Assembly (NCBI RefSeq): GCF_017654505.1
Contig: NC_054547.1
Coordinates: 25,517,475 to 25,581,474, forward strand
Direction: 5' to 3'
Length of the DNA: 64,000 bases
Source: Polyodon spathula
Taxonomy: Eukaryota; Chordata; Actinopteri; Acipenseriformes; Polyodontidae
A program made the translations under genes and the position numbers. Shown here piece after piece: positions 12,420 to 22,919 of this stretch (position 1 is the first letter of the stretch; the number at the start of each line of letters is the position of its first letter). Below the pieces are notes generated by a model. It did no database searches and was not told the origin of the DNA. It saw nothing but the letters and a program-made list of their open reading frames with translations.

Positions 12420-13035
12420 TTAGCTGTACCCCACCTCCACTCCCCCGCCTCCAGAGCCCAGTACTTCTACACCCTTGTCACTCAGTGGTGGAACGACCTA
12501 CCCACAGTAATCAGAACTCAGTCCCTGACCACCTTCCGGCACCTCCTCAAGACACACCTGTTCAGACAGCATCTGTAAACATCACAACTCTCGACTACAC
12601 TGGACGACATGGCACTCAACTGTATCAGTGCTTGCATCACCTTGTACTTGCACTTAACTGCACCACACTTTGCTGTATTCTACTACTGCTCTCAATCGTA
12701 ATTATATTTTCTATATAGTGTGCTTGATCTTACTCTTAAAGGTAACCTTATTCATTTTTTTTTGTAATTGCTCTTATTTGAAATTGTTCTTATCCATTTA
12801 TTGTACTTGCTCTTAATGGAATTTACTGTTATAACCAAATATTGTTAAGTTTAACTGCTCTGATGTGAAATTGCTCTCAAATGTAATTACTTACTCTCAT
12901 TTGAATTTGCTCTTATTCACTACTGATTTTATTGTGTTCTATAACTGCTATTATTTGTGATGTGATAGTTTGTAATGTGATAGTTTCTAAAAACTGTAAG
13001 TCACCCTGGATAAGGACGTCTGCTAAGAAATAAAT
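12420..13035 (+). mobile_element. L2-clade LINE 3' end
   Basis: Around 12487 one frame reads WWNDLPTVIRTQSLTTFRHL followed by LKTHLFRQ, the typical C-terminal end of L2 reverse transcriptases in fish. The 3' tail contains CTGTAAGTCACCCTGGATAA and ends in short AAATA units at about 13020-13035, the standard L2 tail. The body is 5'-truncated, as usual for target-primed insertions. Confidence 0.8.
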
Positions 13036-13689
13036 AAATAATAATAACCCAGAAACTTTTTCAATATCGCCTACATATTAGACATCTCTTAGTGAAGTAA
13101 AATGCTGAGCTGTTTTTTTTTTTTTTTTTTTTTCTGAGGACGAAGAATTGTAATAGTTTTGATTTTAAATGTTAGTGTTAATTGTTTAGAATTTGCGTTT
13201 AACCATTATGGAGGCCAAATAAGTGTGTTTACCTAGTTATAAATGTACAGTGTAAGCCACATAATTTCATATTCAGTATTTGTTCACTGTATTTTCCATT
13301 TACAATTACATGATGTATGAATGGAAGGCTTATTATTATGGTGGATTTTCTGGTTGGTTACCAATATTAACAGTATATTTGTCACTAAAGTTTAAACATG
13401 TAGGAAATCAAGTGTAAACTATCCTAGGACTTTCAAAGGACCCCAGGACCTACAGTATAAACCCAATGCAATGGATGGTATCTCAGCCCATTCAGTTAAA
13501 TGGTAAAACAGAGGCTGGGTGCAAACCACGAACATCACGACTCTGAGTGCTGTCTTATTATTCTACTAGAGAGTTAGCTCCGCAGTCAAGCGGTTAAATA
13601 TTTACCTTATGCTGTTGTCTGGACTATATCAGCTGCTAACCCATAACAAGTCGTAATAGTAGCTCAAACTCTATGTTGTGCTCAAGCTC

Positions 13690-13810
13690 CCCTGCTTGGT
13701 GTTACAAAGGCATAGTGTAAGGTGCCATCCTTTGGATGAGTTGGACTGGATAGATGACAATACCAATACAGCTTAGAATTACCACCTGGCTACCTTTCCC
13801 CTACCCTAGT
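13690..13810 (+). repeat. SINE-like fragment
   Basis: GGTGCCATCCTTTGGATGAG is a phrase I recognise from a dispersed fish repeat. The flanks are too diverged to set boundaries or a family. Confidence 0.35.
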
Positions 13811-16084
13811 CATTTGAATCCAGTCTTTAATACCGTATTGTACAGAGGAAATGCTGGACATCACATTTAAATATTACATTACACATGCTGGGCTAGTACT
13901 GGGTAGACTGTAAAATAACTGGCTTAACCCATTTTACACCATTGGTCATGAAATATCTTGGTATTCCAGAATGGATATTCATGTCTGACAAAGATTGGCA
14001 CTGCATTTCACATATCTGGATGAACTGAAGAACACATGTCTGACCCATTCATTCTACATTGGTAGTACAATCTAAACAGAGAAGTTCAATTTTCAGCAGA
14101 TGGTAAATGACGACTATGATCAGCAAAAATTACCAGAATTGTTTTACTTGCCATGTAGTAATGACTGATAAAAAAAAAAACACCACCTTTTGCAACTCTG
14201 CTGCTGAAGATGTTGATTGAACTCTTTGTGGTGCTGCCCAGTTAATTTGTTGTTTTTTAGGTAATATTTATATTTGTTTTTAAATTATGTGTAAAGACCT
14301 GCACTGCTTTGGATGTAGTATGGAAGCAGTGTAGTCTTTTTCTAAAGAATGACTTACAGAAGGAACCCAAGCTTATACTTAATAACCTTAATAAATATAC
14401 AGACATGTAATCTAAACTTTAACTTCCACTACCAAATTATTTTAATGACAATGCACAGCAGTGATATTGGTTACGTATGAAGGCAGGAACAATATTATAA
14501 GCCATTGGTAGAATGGTGCTATGGTGGTACAATTCGTGTCAAAATGGTGTGGACCAGTTCACACAGCCTGTAATTCTACACCAGTACCAATATTGTTTTT
14601 TTGTGGAATAGACTTCACCAGTGATAACTTTAGAAAACTGAGGAAAATCTATAAGAAACACAACAAGAAACTAAGACTTTTTAGGAAAAGTAAAAAGAAA
14701 AACAAATCTTCCTTTTTGACGTACAAAGAAACCTGTTGGAATCGTTGTGGCTATGGACTACATATCTGGTATGAGTTGCACTTAAGGGAACAGTAGTTAT
14801 TTCACCACTAAATAGCGACAGGTGTCTTAGTAAGTTTTTAACTACATTTTTCAGAGACAACAGTGTGAAAACAACGATTTGCTGGGGTTGTGTGAATGAT
14901 CTGAAAAGTTGGTCAAGTTTAAATGTTTAGTTTAATACAACATTACATTAATGTTTAGCCATTTATTTAAAGTTTAAACAGATACGAGAGATATGAAACA
15001 CTAAATTAATTCAGTATCATTAATACTGTTATTAACTGGGACAGTTTATTTAGATACTGTACAATCTGAGGGTTAGTTGTTCTGTTGCCTTTTTGTATTT
15101 AAACTGCAACAGCAATTACACATCCTGCCGTTTAGATCATTACAGTGTGGTATGGAATAGTAAATGGAGTTGCAGATAGTATGACTTTGCTAAGACAGTT
15201 GTGTCAGTCCAACACTGGAGCTATTTAGTTTCCAACAAGTACAACTACTTACATCTTACACTTTGTGCACTTCTAGTGTAGGCTGCAAACACATGTTTTC
15301 ATATGCACTGTATTCAAAGGACTCGGAAATTTCTTTCCCATGGAATCTAACATGCCACCCTGTAAAGTGAGAACAACAGCTGCCCACGCTCGCCATGCAT
15401 AATTAATAATGCCAGGCTTGCTGTTAGAGTTTACTCACGATGACTGAAGTCAACAAACAAGTGCAGCAGTGGGTTGGCAATCTGGTCTCCTTTGAAGGAC
15501 CTCATTGCCTTTCATTATAGGAGTAAATCATCAAGGGGTTGGTACAATTTGATGTTGCACTTTAAACTTAAGGCCATCTGCTTTCAGTATATTAAGTAGG
15601 TTCCTCAGCTGGTCACCAGGCTGTATTGTATATGTGATGCCAAGGCATTAGCAAAACATGGTGGGACAGCAGAGCCCCATCTGTGATGATGATATTCCCT
15701 TCAACTGAAATATGACACACAGTCCATATGTCATGGCATCTTCACAGCCATTTGTCTACTTCTGATGCCTAATACCTCTCACCAGGGAAAGGGCTTTGTG
15801 GTAATCACATGGACACATTCTTAACTGTGAATTATGTAGCAGTTACTTTATAGCATCTATACACTTGTTACTTCCATGTTTTCGTCACCATACTAGCAAT
15901 GCAGTAATGCTGTTTTGAAACACTGTTCATATACATGAACTGTAAAAAAAAAAAAAAAAGCTCAGGTATAATATCCAAAACATGCTTGGCACATCACTGA
16001 CTTATATTTATGCTACTGGAATCCATTGTTTTAAATATAAATGATGCATCTCCCTGTTGTAAGCCAGTTTCAGGCATGACGAAC

Positions 16085-16737
16085 TGTGACAGAGTGGTTA
16101 GTTGTGCGCAGGTGTGGAGGTGATGCCTGCAGTAAATAATGTGACCACACACAGTTCCAAGGTCAAAGGAGGTTTTATTCTTTGTTTTCTTTAGAAATCC
16201 TTTTTCAAAATAATAGGTAGCTGGTGATGCACAACTATGTGTAACACGCAGCCTAAAACAAGGGTTGCAATCCCCAAATAATAATGTGTTTGTGGCAGGG
16301 CAGGGCCCTGCCTGTAAATAATATTGGTTTGTGGTGTTTTGGTGGTCATAGGCAGGGATGGGGTCAATTTCCTATCCCTGCCAAAATACATGTGAGAATG
16401 CGGCTGGAGCTGATTGAATAATTGATAATTAGGCTCCAGCCACATGGTATAAAAAAGTGAGAAAATACTGTTTGGTGAAGGTGTTTTGGGTGAGTGAATC
16501 TGTGTTAATGCTGTGTGTGCATTTTGTAATGGGAAAAGTTCAGTGAAGGCTCTGCCCAGCCTGACCAGTTTTGTTTTTGTTTAAAACTTTATTTTGCTCT
16601 GTGAGAAGTGTTTTGTTCTACTATTTTATTTATTTTTGTTTATTAAACCGTGCAGCCGCGCTTAAACCGCAGTTTCCTTGCCTCTGAGTCTCTTTGCCTG
16701 CCGATACCACCTGGGCCCGCAATGCTACCCTGTCACA
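16085..16737 (+). mobile_element. Solo-LTR-like element, plus orientation
   Basis: It begins TGTGACAGAG and ends CCCTGTCACA (TG...CA termini with short inverted ends). Inside are a hairpin GGCTGGAGC/GCTCCAGCC at 16402-16441, a TATA box TATAAAAAA at 16448, and a poly(A)-signal-like TATTAAA near 16640 followed by a U5-like tail. No gag-pol is attached. No clean target duplication is visible, possibly because another LTR-like element abuts at 16731. Confidence 0.6.
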
Positions 16738-17176
16738 ATATCCAAACAGAGTTGCAAACAATACAAGTCAAACAAACAGTCAAAGTCCAGTGAGTGAAAA
16801 GCTGTTTGCATCGAGGTGTTTTAAATGGAGTGTATTCTGTGGTGGTGATGGCCTCTTAGCTCCCGGGATATATATTTAGCTGTCTATTGATGATAAAACA
16901 AAATGTTAACACACAACACTGATACTTCATTCAATAATCATGGTTTTGCTTTAGTTTTCGCCAGACCATCGGCAGCCCACACAAAGGAACAGTTTGCTTC
17001 GCCACACCCCCTTTTATACTGTGAGTCACTCCCCCTTGGTATTGTGGCCCGGCCCCTTTTCTGGATGGCCAACTTCCAACTTGCCCTGGAATTCAATCCA
17101 AGGTACACTGTTCCCTTCTACAGAGCGCCCTCACAGGTTGAGGGGGAAATTTATGGCCCAGTCATTCTCTGCCACA
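16731..17176 (-). mobile_element. Solo-LTR-like element, minus orientation
   Basis: On the minus strand it starts TGTGGCAGAG and ends ATTGTGACA. Near its start are GTGACTCACAG and a TATA box in CAGTATAAAAGGGGG (about 17013-17027), with GC-rich sequence upstream, as in an LTR U3/R junction. It shares the TGTGGCARAG start with the LTR at 36153-36745. It abuts or overlaps the plus-oriented element by 7 bp. The plus-strand ORFs across it are shadows. Confidence 0.5.
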
Positions 17177-17539
17177 AGATTTAACTTTAACTGTTGATTG
17201 GTTGATCTGGTGCTTTTGATTTCGAATTCTGCTCAAATGACTGCTTTTTCAAGAGGAACAGTGAAAATCCATTTGTGAGAGCAGACCCCAAGGAATTACA
17301 ATTGGCAGTCACTGAAAACTTGTCATATATCACTGTAGACTAGTTTATTTAAACATCTGCAGACTTCACATTGCTATAAAACAGTGAGAAACCTGCAGCA
17401 CTGTTTCATATTCTTTAAAACATTTTCATGAACTGATGTGAAATTTTATCTTGGGAAATATATTATATACATATTACCAAGATTTCAAAATAAACTCAGA
17501 ACAAACACTCACCACACAAAAAAAAAAAAAAAAAACTCC

Positions 17540-17695
17540 TTTGTCCCACAAAGGATTTTCTCCCCTTTTTTTATTCCATGTGCCTGGAGCCTAATTATCA
17601 ATTATTCAATTAGCTCCAGCCACATTCTCACACTTATTTTGGCAGGGTTAGGAAATTAACTCCATCCCCTGCCAACCACCACCACCTACCTTCGT
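17540..17695 (-). mobile_element. Inverted fragment of the 16085 LTR family
   Basis: On the minus strand it matches 16330-16460: the GGCAGGGATGG-like stretch, CCTGCCAAAATA, the GGCTGGAGC...GGCTCCAG hairpin and CACATGG followed by AATAAAAAAA. A poly(A) stretch adjoins at 17518-17535. Confidence 0.65.
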
Positions 17696-18526
17696 AGATA
17701 ACAGAATTACTCTTATTTAACTTGTAGAGACAGTAAGTGCCAGAAAAGACTGCTGAAAAATTCAGCACTAGAAAGACGCAGATACACCATTTTGAAATGG
17801 AAAAAATTCTTGAAGTTTTAGGTTTTTATTTTTGTTCACATGATCGTGTTTTGAGCCAATTCAATCTCTTAATTAAAGTCAGAAAAAGATGTTAATTACT
17901 AAGCAAAGTCTCATCTTTTTACCTTGATCTCCTGATTGACTTGCTGATTCTGTTTCACCTTCTTCACTATTTGAACACAAGAGCAAGCAATGACATTAAT
18001 CACTTCCCCCAAGTGCTGCTTTATCTTACATTTTGTTCTTGCACTTGCCTGGGAACTAGGTAGCTTTCAATGTGTCCGTTTTGTATTGTGTTGTTCTTTC
18101 CCGCTAATTTAACTGAATGTTCTCATAATTAGGATGTAGCAGCCTAAGACTTAAAGGCAAACCATTTCAAGGAAAATGAACACCGAAAAATTTATGCCAT
18201 ACTTATAAGAAGTATGAAAACAATATGTGCGGTAATCGAAAAAGATCTTATGCATATGCTGGCGTTGGTTTCAGGATGCAATGAATCAACATGTACCTGC
18301 AGTTAGACACAGGCAATTTGCAAAATAATTTGTTTTGTAAATGCATTATCTAAATGAATGTTATTAAATTACATACTTCCTTTTGTTCATATTACATCTT
18401 TTGGCTTTTACAATGTATGTAAGACATACATAATTACAGAAAAGCATGTCAGAGACAAATAGAACATTCATAAGTTATGGTCTCTCTTTTAAGAGACCAC
18501 CTCCATATATATATATTTTTTGTATT

Positions 18527-18572
18527 CAGCCGATGAAGGACTTCTAGCCCGAAATGTCCTGATAATTGATTT
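18527..18572 (+). ncRNA. Hammerhead-ribozyme-like motif of a Penelope element, copy 1
   Basis: TCAG-CCGATGAA, a stem II GGACT/AGCCC with one mismatch, GAAA, TGTC and then CTGA reproduce the order of a minimal type I hammerhead. It is the opposite-strand twin of 19862-19914. Penelope-like elements are known to carry such ribozymes. The core U4 is C here and stem II is imperfect, so activity is doubtful. Confidence 0.5.
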
Positions 18573-18669
18573 GTAAGTAGTACCTAATTCATGGATTTTA
18601 TAGGAAAAGTAAAAAGAAAAAAGAATACCTAACACCATGTGTCGTTAAAAGGAAAAAGAGTAACTTACA

Positions 18670-18670
<1 letters not shown>

Positions 18671-18742
<72 letters not shown>
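18671..18742. repeat. (TA)n microsatellite, left part
   Basis: 72 bp of TA dinucleotides, then a short CA run, next to the left end of a Tc1-type element. A second TA array follows the right end, consistent with insertion of the transposon at a TA inside one array. Confidence 0.95.
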
Positions 18743-18750
<8 letters not shown>

Positions 18751-18752
<2 letters not shown>

Positions 18753-19622
18753 GTACTGTGCAAAAGTTTTAGGCAGGTGTGAAAAAATGCTGTAAAGTAA
18801 GAATGCTTTCAAAAATAGACATGTTAATAGATTATATTTATCAATTAACTAAATGCAAAGTGAGTGAACAGAAGAAAAATCTAAATCAAATCCATATTTG
18901 GTGTGACCACCCTTTGCCTTCAAAACAGCATCAATTCTTCTAGGTACACTTGCACAAAGTCAGGGATTTTGTAGGCATATAGTCAGGTGTATGATTAAAC
19001 AATTATACCAAACAGGTGCTAATGATCATCAATTCAATATGTAGGTTGAAACACAATCATTAACTGAAACAGAAACAGCTGTGTAGGAGGAATAAAACTG
19101 GGTGAGGAACAGCCAAACTCAGCTAACAAGGTGAGGTTGCTGAAGACAGTTTACTGTCAAAAGTCATACACCATGGCAAGACTGAGCACAGCAACAAGAC
19201 ACAAGGTAGTTATACTGCATCAGCAAGGTCTCTCCCAGGCAGAAATTTCAAGGCAGACAGGGGTTTCCAGATGTGCTGTCCAAGCTCTTTTGAAGAAGCA
19301 CAAAGAAACGGGCAACGTTGAGGACCGTAGACGCAGTGGTCGGCCAAGGAAACTTACTGCAGCAGATGAAAGACACATCATGCTTACTTCCCTTCGCAAT
19401 CGGAAGATGTCCAGCAGTGCCATCAGCTCAGAATTGGCAGAAAACAGTGGGACCCTGGTACACCCATCTACTGTCCAGAGAAGTCTGGTCAGAAGTGGCC
19501 TTCATGGAAGACTTGCAGCCAAAAAGCCATACCTCCGACGTGGAACTATTAACATGTCTATTTTTGAAAGCATTCTTACTTTACAGCATTTTTTCACACC
19601 TGCCTAAAACTTTTGCATAGTA

Positions 19623-19625
<3 letters not shown>
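18751..19625 (+). mobile_element. Internally deleted Tc1-type element (875 bp)
   Basis: The ends CAGTACTGTGCAAAAGTTTT and the complement ending AAAACTTTTGCATAGTACTG are the tips of nearly perfect ~80-bp terminal inverted repeats, flanked by TA-rich sequence as Tc1/mariner requires. Inside is only the N-terminal part of a transposase; the catalytic DDE region is missing and the frame runs straight into the right TIR. Confidence 0.85.
19173..19544 (+). pseudogene. Truncated Tc1 transposase, DNA-binding domain only
   Basis: From the ATG of MARLSTATRHKVVILHQQG the frame is open through two helix-turn-helix modules (LSQAEISRQTGVSRCAVQAL and a second around SSSAISSELAENSG) joined by the GRPRK AT-hook-like motif. 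It is intact to KKPYLRRG. The DD34E catalytic domain is deleted; about 20 further codons come from the right TIR before a stop. The frame has no internal stop, unlike every other transposase in the window. It could bind the element's ends without cutting them; whether it is expressed is unknown. Confidence 0.8.
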
Positions 19626-19627
<2 letters not shown>

Positions 19628-19699
<72 letters not shown>

Positions 19700-19766
19700 G
19701 TATGTATGTATGTATATGTATATATATATATATATATATTATAATATATATATATATATATATATG
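19628..19766. repeat. (TA)n/(TATG)n microsatellite, right part
   Basis: TA dinucleotides interrupted by TATG/TATA variants. The minus-strand Tyr/Ile ORF over it is an artefact. Confidence 0.95.
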
Positions 19767-19861
19767 ACACTGTTTTTTGATTCTCTAAAAAGGAAAATTG
19801 CTGTGTACCAAAATGATCCATAAGACAAAAAGAAAAATGAAAAGGACATTTTAGGTACTTA

Positions 19862-19914
19862 CAAATCAATTATCAGGACATTTCGGACTAGAAGTCCTTC
19901 ATCGGCTGAATACA
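19862..19914 (-). ncRNA. Hammerhead-ribozyme-like motif of a Penelope element, copy 2
   Basis: On the minus strand: stem I TCAG pairs with CTGA; core CCGATGA (consensus CTGATGA, U4 changed to C); stem II GGACT-TCT-AGTCC is perfect; then GAAA, a minimal stem III written ATGT, and the cleavage-site C before CTGA. It lies downstream of the GIY-YIG domain on the coding strand, where Penelope terminal repeats are expected. Confidence 0.6.
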
Positions 19915-20250
19915 AAAAAAAATGGTACTTTAAGAAGTTGATAAAAACAAACAAACAAGTAGTCTTTTAAACAAAATTCCAGAATGTTGATAATGTTAAT
20001 GGTCTCAGAATAGAATGTTCATTCCAAATGGCTCCAAAGTGTCTAGTTTGAAAATAAGTTCACATTCTTTTTGTTTCCTGACAGCGTTAGTTCCATAACA
20101 ATGAACTATCCCACAAATTGTGATGGCTTCTATAGTGTGGGCATCTCTGTTAAAATGTCTGACGACAGGAAAAGTAGATTTGTTAATTTGTATACTTCTC
20201 AGATGTTCCACGAAGCAATCAGTTAAGCACCGTTTTGTTTCACCAATATA

Positions 20251-21841
20251 CAGTGCCTTGCAAAAGTATTCAGACCCCTGACCAATTCTCTCATATTACT
20301 GAATTACAAATGGTACATTGAAATTTCGTTCTGTTTGATATTTTATTTTTAAACACTGAAACTTACAATCAATTATTGTAAGGTGACATTGGTTTTATGT
20401 TGAGAAATATTTTTAAGAAAAATAAAAAACTGAAATATCTTGCTTGCATAAGTATTCAACCCCTGTGCTGTGGAAGCTCCCAGTTTGCACCGATGAAAGA
20501 AATTGCCCTAACGAGGACACAATTACCTTACCATTGGCCTCCAACTGTGAATCATTAAAGTTGCTGTCACATTTTCTGGATAAAAACCCTACTGTTGAAG
20601 GATCATTGGTAAGGCTGTGAATCTGAAGGAAAATGAAGACCAAAGAGCATTCTACAGAAATTAGAGATAAAATAATGCAAATGCATAGATTAGGGAAAGG
20701 GTACAAAATAATATCCAAGTGTTTGGATATCCCAGTGAGCACAGTTGGATCAATAATCAGGAAGTAGAAGCTGCATCACACCACCCAGGCTCTGCCAAGA
20801 AAAGGCCGTCCCTCAAAACTCAACGCTCAAACAAGTATGAGACTTGTGAGAGAAGCCACAGAGAGGCCAACAATCACTTTGAAGGAGCTACAGCGTTCAG
20901 TGGCTGGGAGTGGAGTAATGGTGCACCAGTCAACCATATCAAGAGCTCTGCATAACACTGGCCTGTATGGGAGGGTGGCAAGAAAGAAGCCGTTAATCAA
21001 AAAGTACCATCTGAAAGCACGTCTGGAGTGTGCCAGAAAGCATGAGAGTGAACCAGCTGCGATGTGGGAAAAGGTTTTGTGGTCAGATGACACCAAGATA
21101 GAGCTTTTTGGCCAGAACTCAAAGCGCTATGTGTGGCGCAAACCTAACACTGCCCATGCCTCAAGATACACCATCGCTACAGTGAAGTATGGTGGTGGCA
21201 GCATCATCTGTGGGGATGCTTGTCATCAGCAGGGACTGGGCATCTTGTTACAATTGAAGGCAGAATGGATGGAGCAAAATACAGGAAAATACTGCAAGAG
21301 ACTCTGCTTCAGTCCGCTAAAAAACTGAAGCTTGGGAGGAAATTCTCCTTGCAGCAGGACAATGATCCCAAACACAAGGCCAAAGCAGCATTGGTCCTAC
21401 AGTGGCCCAGTCAAAGTCTTGATCTCAATCCCATTGAGAATCTGTGGCACTATTTGAAAATTGCGGTCCACAAGCATTGTCCAACCAACCTGAACAACCT
21501 GGAACAAATCTTCCAAGAAGAATGGGCCAAAATCACTGACAATGTGTGCAAAGCTGGTACATACTTACCCCAAAAGACTTAAAGCTATTATTGCAGCAAA
21601 ATATGGCTCTACCAAATATTAATGTGTGGGGATTGAATACTTATGCAAGCAAGATATTTCAGTTTTTTATTTTTCTTAAAAATATTTCCCAACATAAAAC
21701 CAATGTCACCTTACAGTAATTGATTTTGAGTTTCAGTATTTTAAAATAAAATATCGAACAGAACGAAATTTCAGTGTACCGTTTGTAATTCAGTAAAATG
21801 AGAGAATTTGTCAGGGCTCTGAATACTTTTGCAAAGCACTG
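20251..21841 (+). mobile_element. Tc1-type transposon with ~215-bp TIRs
   Basis: Left end CAGTGCCTTGCAAAAGTATT and right end the complement, with TIRs of roughly 215 bp (20251-20465 and 21627-21841) and TA on both sides. Long TIRs with shared inner sequence (GCATAAGTATTCAA) are typical of fish Tc1 elements. The transposase is broken. It sits inside the Penelope-like element. Confidence 0.92.
20633..21582 (+). pseudogene. Tc1 transposase, disrupted
   Basis: The frame opens MKTKEHSTEIRDKIMQMHRL, meets a TAG at codon 44 where Trp is expected (IIRK-stop-KLHH), reopens through the second HTH and WSDDTKIELFG (first catalytic Asp), and shifts frame near 21210 in the GGGSI segment. It then continues with MDGAKYRKIL, DNDPKH (second Asp) and DLNPIENLW (Glu). 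The spacing between DNDPKH and the Glu motif is short, suggesting a deletion. Confidence 0.9.
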
Positions 21842-22919
21842 TATATCTTATTACATTTGATGCAGCCAATGCAATATACTGTTCCTTTACAAATGCAAAT
21901 AAAAGTATCATGGATAGTAAATGAGGATTTTGCTCCCTTAACAACTGTGTTGCTGTGAATGTATTTACAAGTAGCACAGTGTGAACTGTTGCATGGAAGC
22001 GTACCCTTAGGACTGTCCAGATTGAGTCAAATGTTACTGTGGACCAGATGGTCTCTTAGATTTGTGTCTTTTCTGTATGACATTAGAGGATTATTGAAAA
22101 TGGGAGCTGTAAAGGAGCTTCTTGAATGCTAAAATGTCTTTGTATATACGATTGTTGGTATTCTGTGTTTTGGTTTTGTGCAAAGCATGCTTTCTCTTTA
22201 TTGTCGATACACTTAACTGAACTTCTCTAAGTATAGTGTCTGGAAACCCAGCTTTATTAAAAAAAATCACTATCATCACTGCAAATGTGTCTCAGTCCTA
22301 GTAATTGGGAGTATGAAATGGAGTTGCGACAAGCTTTGGGATGTGAGGAGTCCTATCTTAGATATGAATGAGAGTCTGTTTCTTTGTAGAAAATTGTAAT
22401 ATTGATGGTACAATTAGAAACCATGATGGTAATGTTTAAGAAAGAAATGTGTTTAGAAATGTTCCATGCATACTTTAGAGCTGGATGAGACTGGTCAATA
22501 AAATGTATGAAATCCATTAAATCTTCAGCAGTGTTAACTGAGATGCCAAACATGTCATCAATGTGTCGAAGATATAAAATTGGTGTATGTCCCTTGTACT
22601 GTTGAAAAACTTTATTTTCAATCCCTCCCATAAAAAGAATCTCCATTAATTAAAATAATCAAATCTCCATTTTCTCCTTTAATCTTTCTTCTTTATTTGA
22701 TGTTTTTTTAACTTTTAGCATAACTAATGCAGTTCCCATAATTGCAAAGATAGAATATTGCAGTATTTTTGCCAGTACTTTTGTATACTTTTACAGTATT
22801 AATAGGGTTATTAGCTACATCCTTTGTCTCTGGCTTAATTTGAGTGGGTTTGGATTATAAGTGTAGCCAAAGATTGATAAAGAAATACCTTTGTTACTCC
22901 CACTACAGCATTATATTAA

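Larger units (their letters stand above)
19862..22646 (-). mobile_element. Neptune-like Penelope element, split by a Tc1 insertion
   Basis: Read on the minus strand, the pieces occur in Penelope order: reverse transcriptase fragment (22646-22353), connector, Cys-rich region, GIY-YIG endonuclease (to 20008), then a hammerhead-like motif (19914-19862) as expected of the terminal repeat. A 1.6-kb Tc1 element (20251-21841) interrupts it at a TA between the Cys-rich and GIY-YIG segments, so the Tc1 insertion is younger. The 5' part of the RT is missing. The boundary near 22646 is where recognisable coding stops. Confidence 0.85.
20008..22646 (-). pseudogene. Penelope-like RT/GIY-YIG polyprotein, broken
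   Basis: The 22646-22353 frame holds ILYLRHIDDMFGIS (the IDD active-site motif of Penelope RTs) and FLNITI, then KETDSHSYLR before a stop. Across stops and frame changes follow SSHPKACRNSIPYSQLLGLR and HICSDDSDF, typical of Neptune elements. Next come CNSSHCATCKYI and FICICKGTVYCIGCIKCNKI (about 21985-21845), a Cys-rich segment. After the Tc1 insertion YIGETKRCL (the YIG half of GIY-YIG), VEHLRS and PVVRHFN run to MNILF and a stop. The coding sequence is plainly dead. Confidence 0.85.

Noticed and set aside
12485..12718. 77-residue plus-strand ORF
   Set aside because: It is the wrong frame of the L2 LINE tail; the LINE frame gives WWNDLPTVIRTQ.
14521..14796. 91-residue Lys-rich ORF
   Set aside because: No homology recognised, no splice signals or repeat context; length is within chance for this composition.
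16903..17197. Two overlapping plus-strand ORFs of 93 and 67 residues
   Set aside because: They lie within a minus-oriented LTR-like repeat and have no recognisable product.
19594..19869. 91-residue Tyr/Ile-rich minus-strand ORF
   Set aside because: Produced by the TA/TATG microsatellite.
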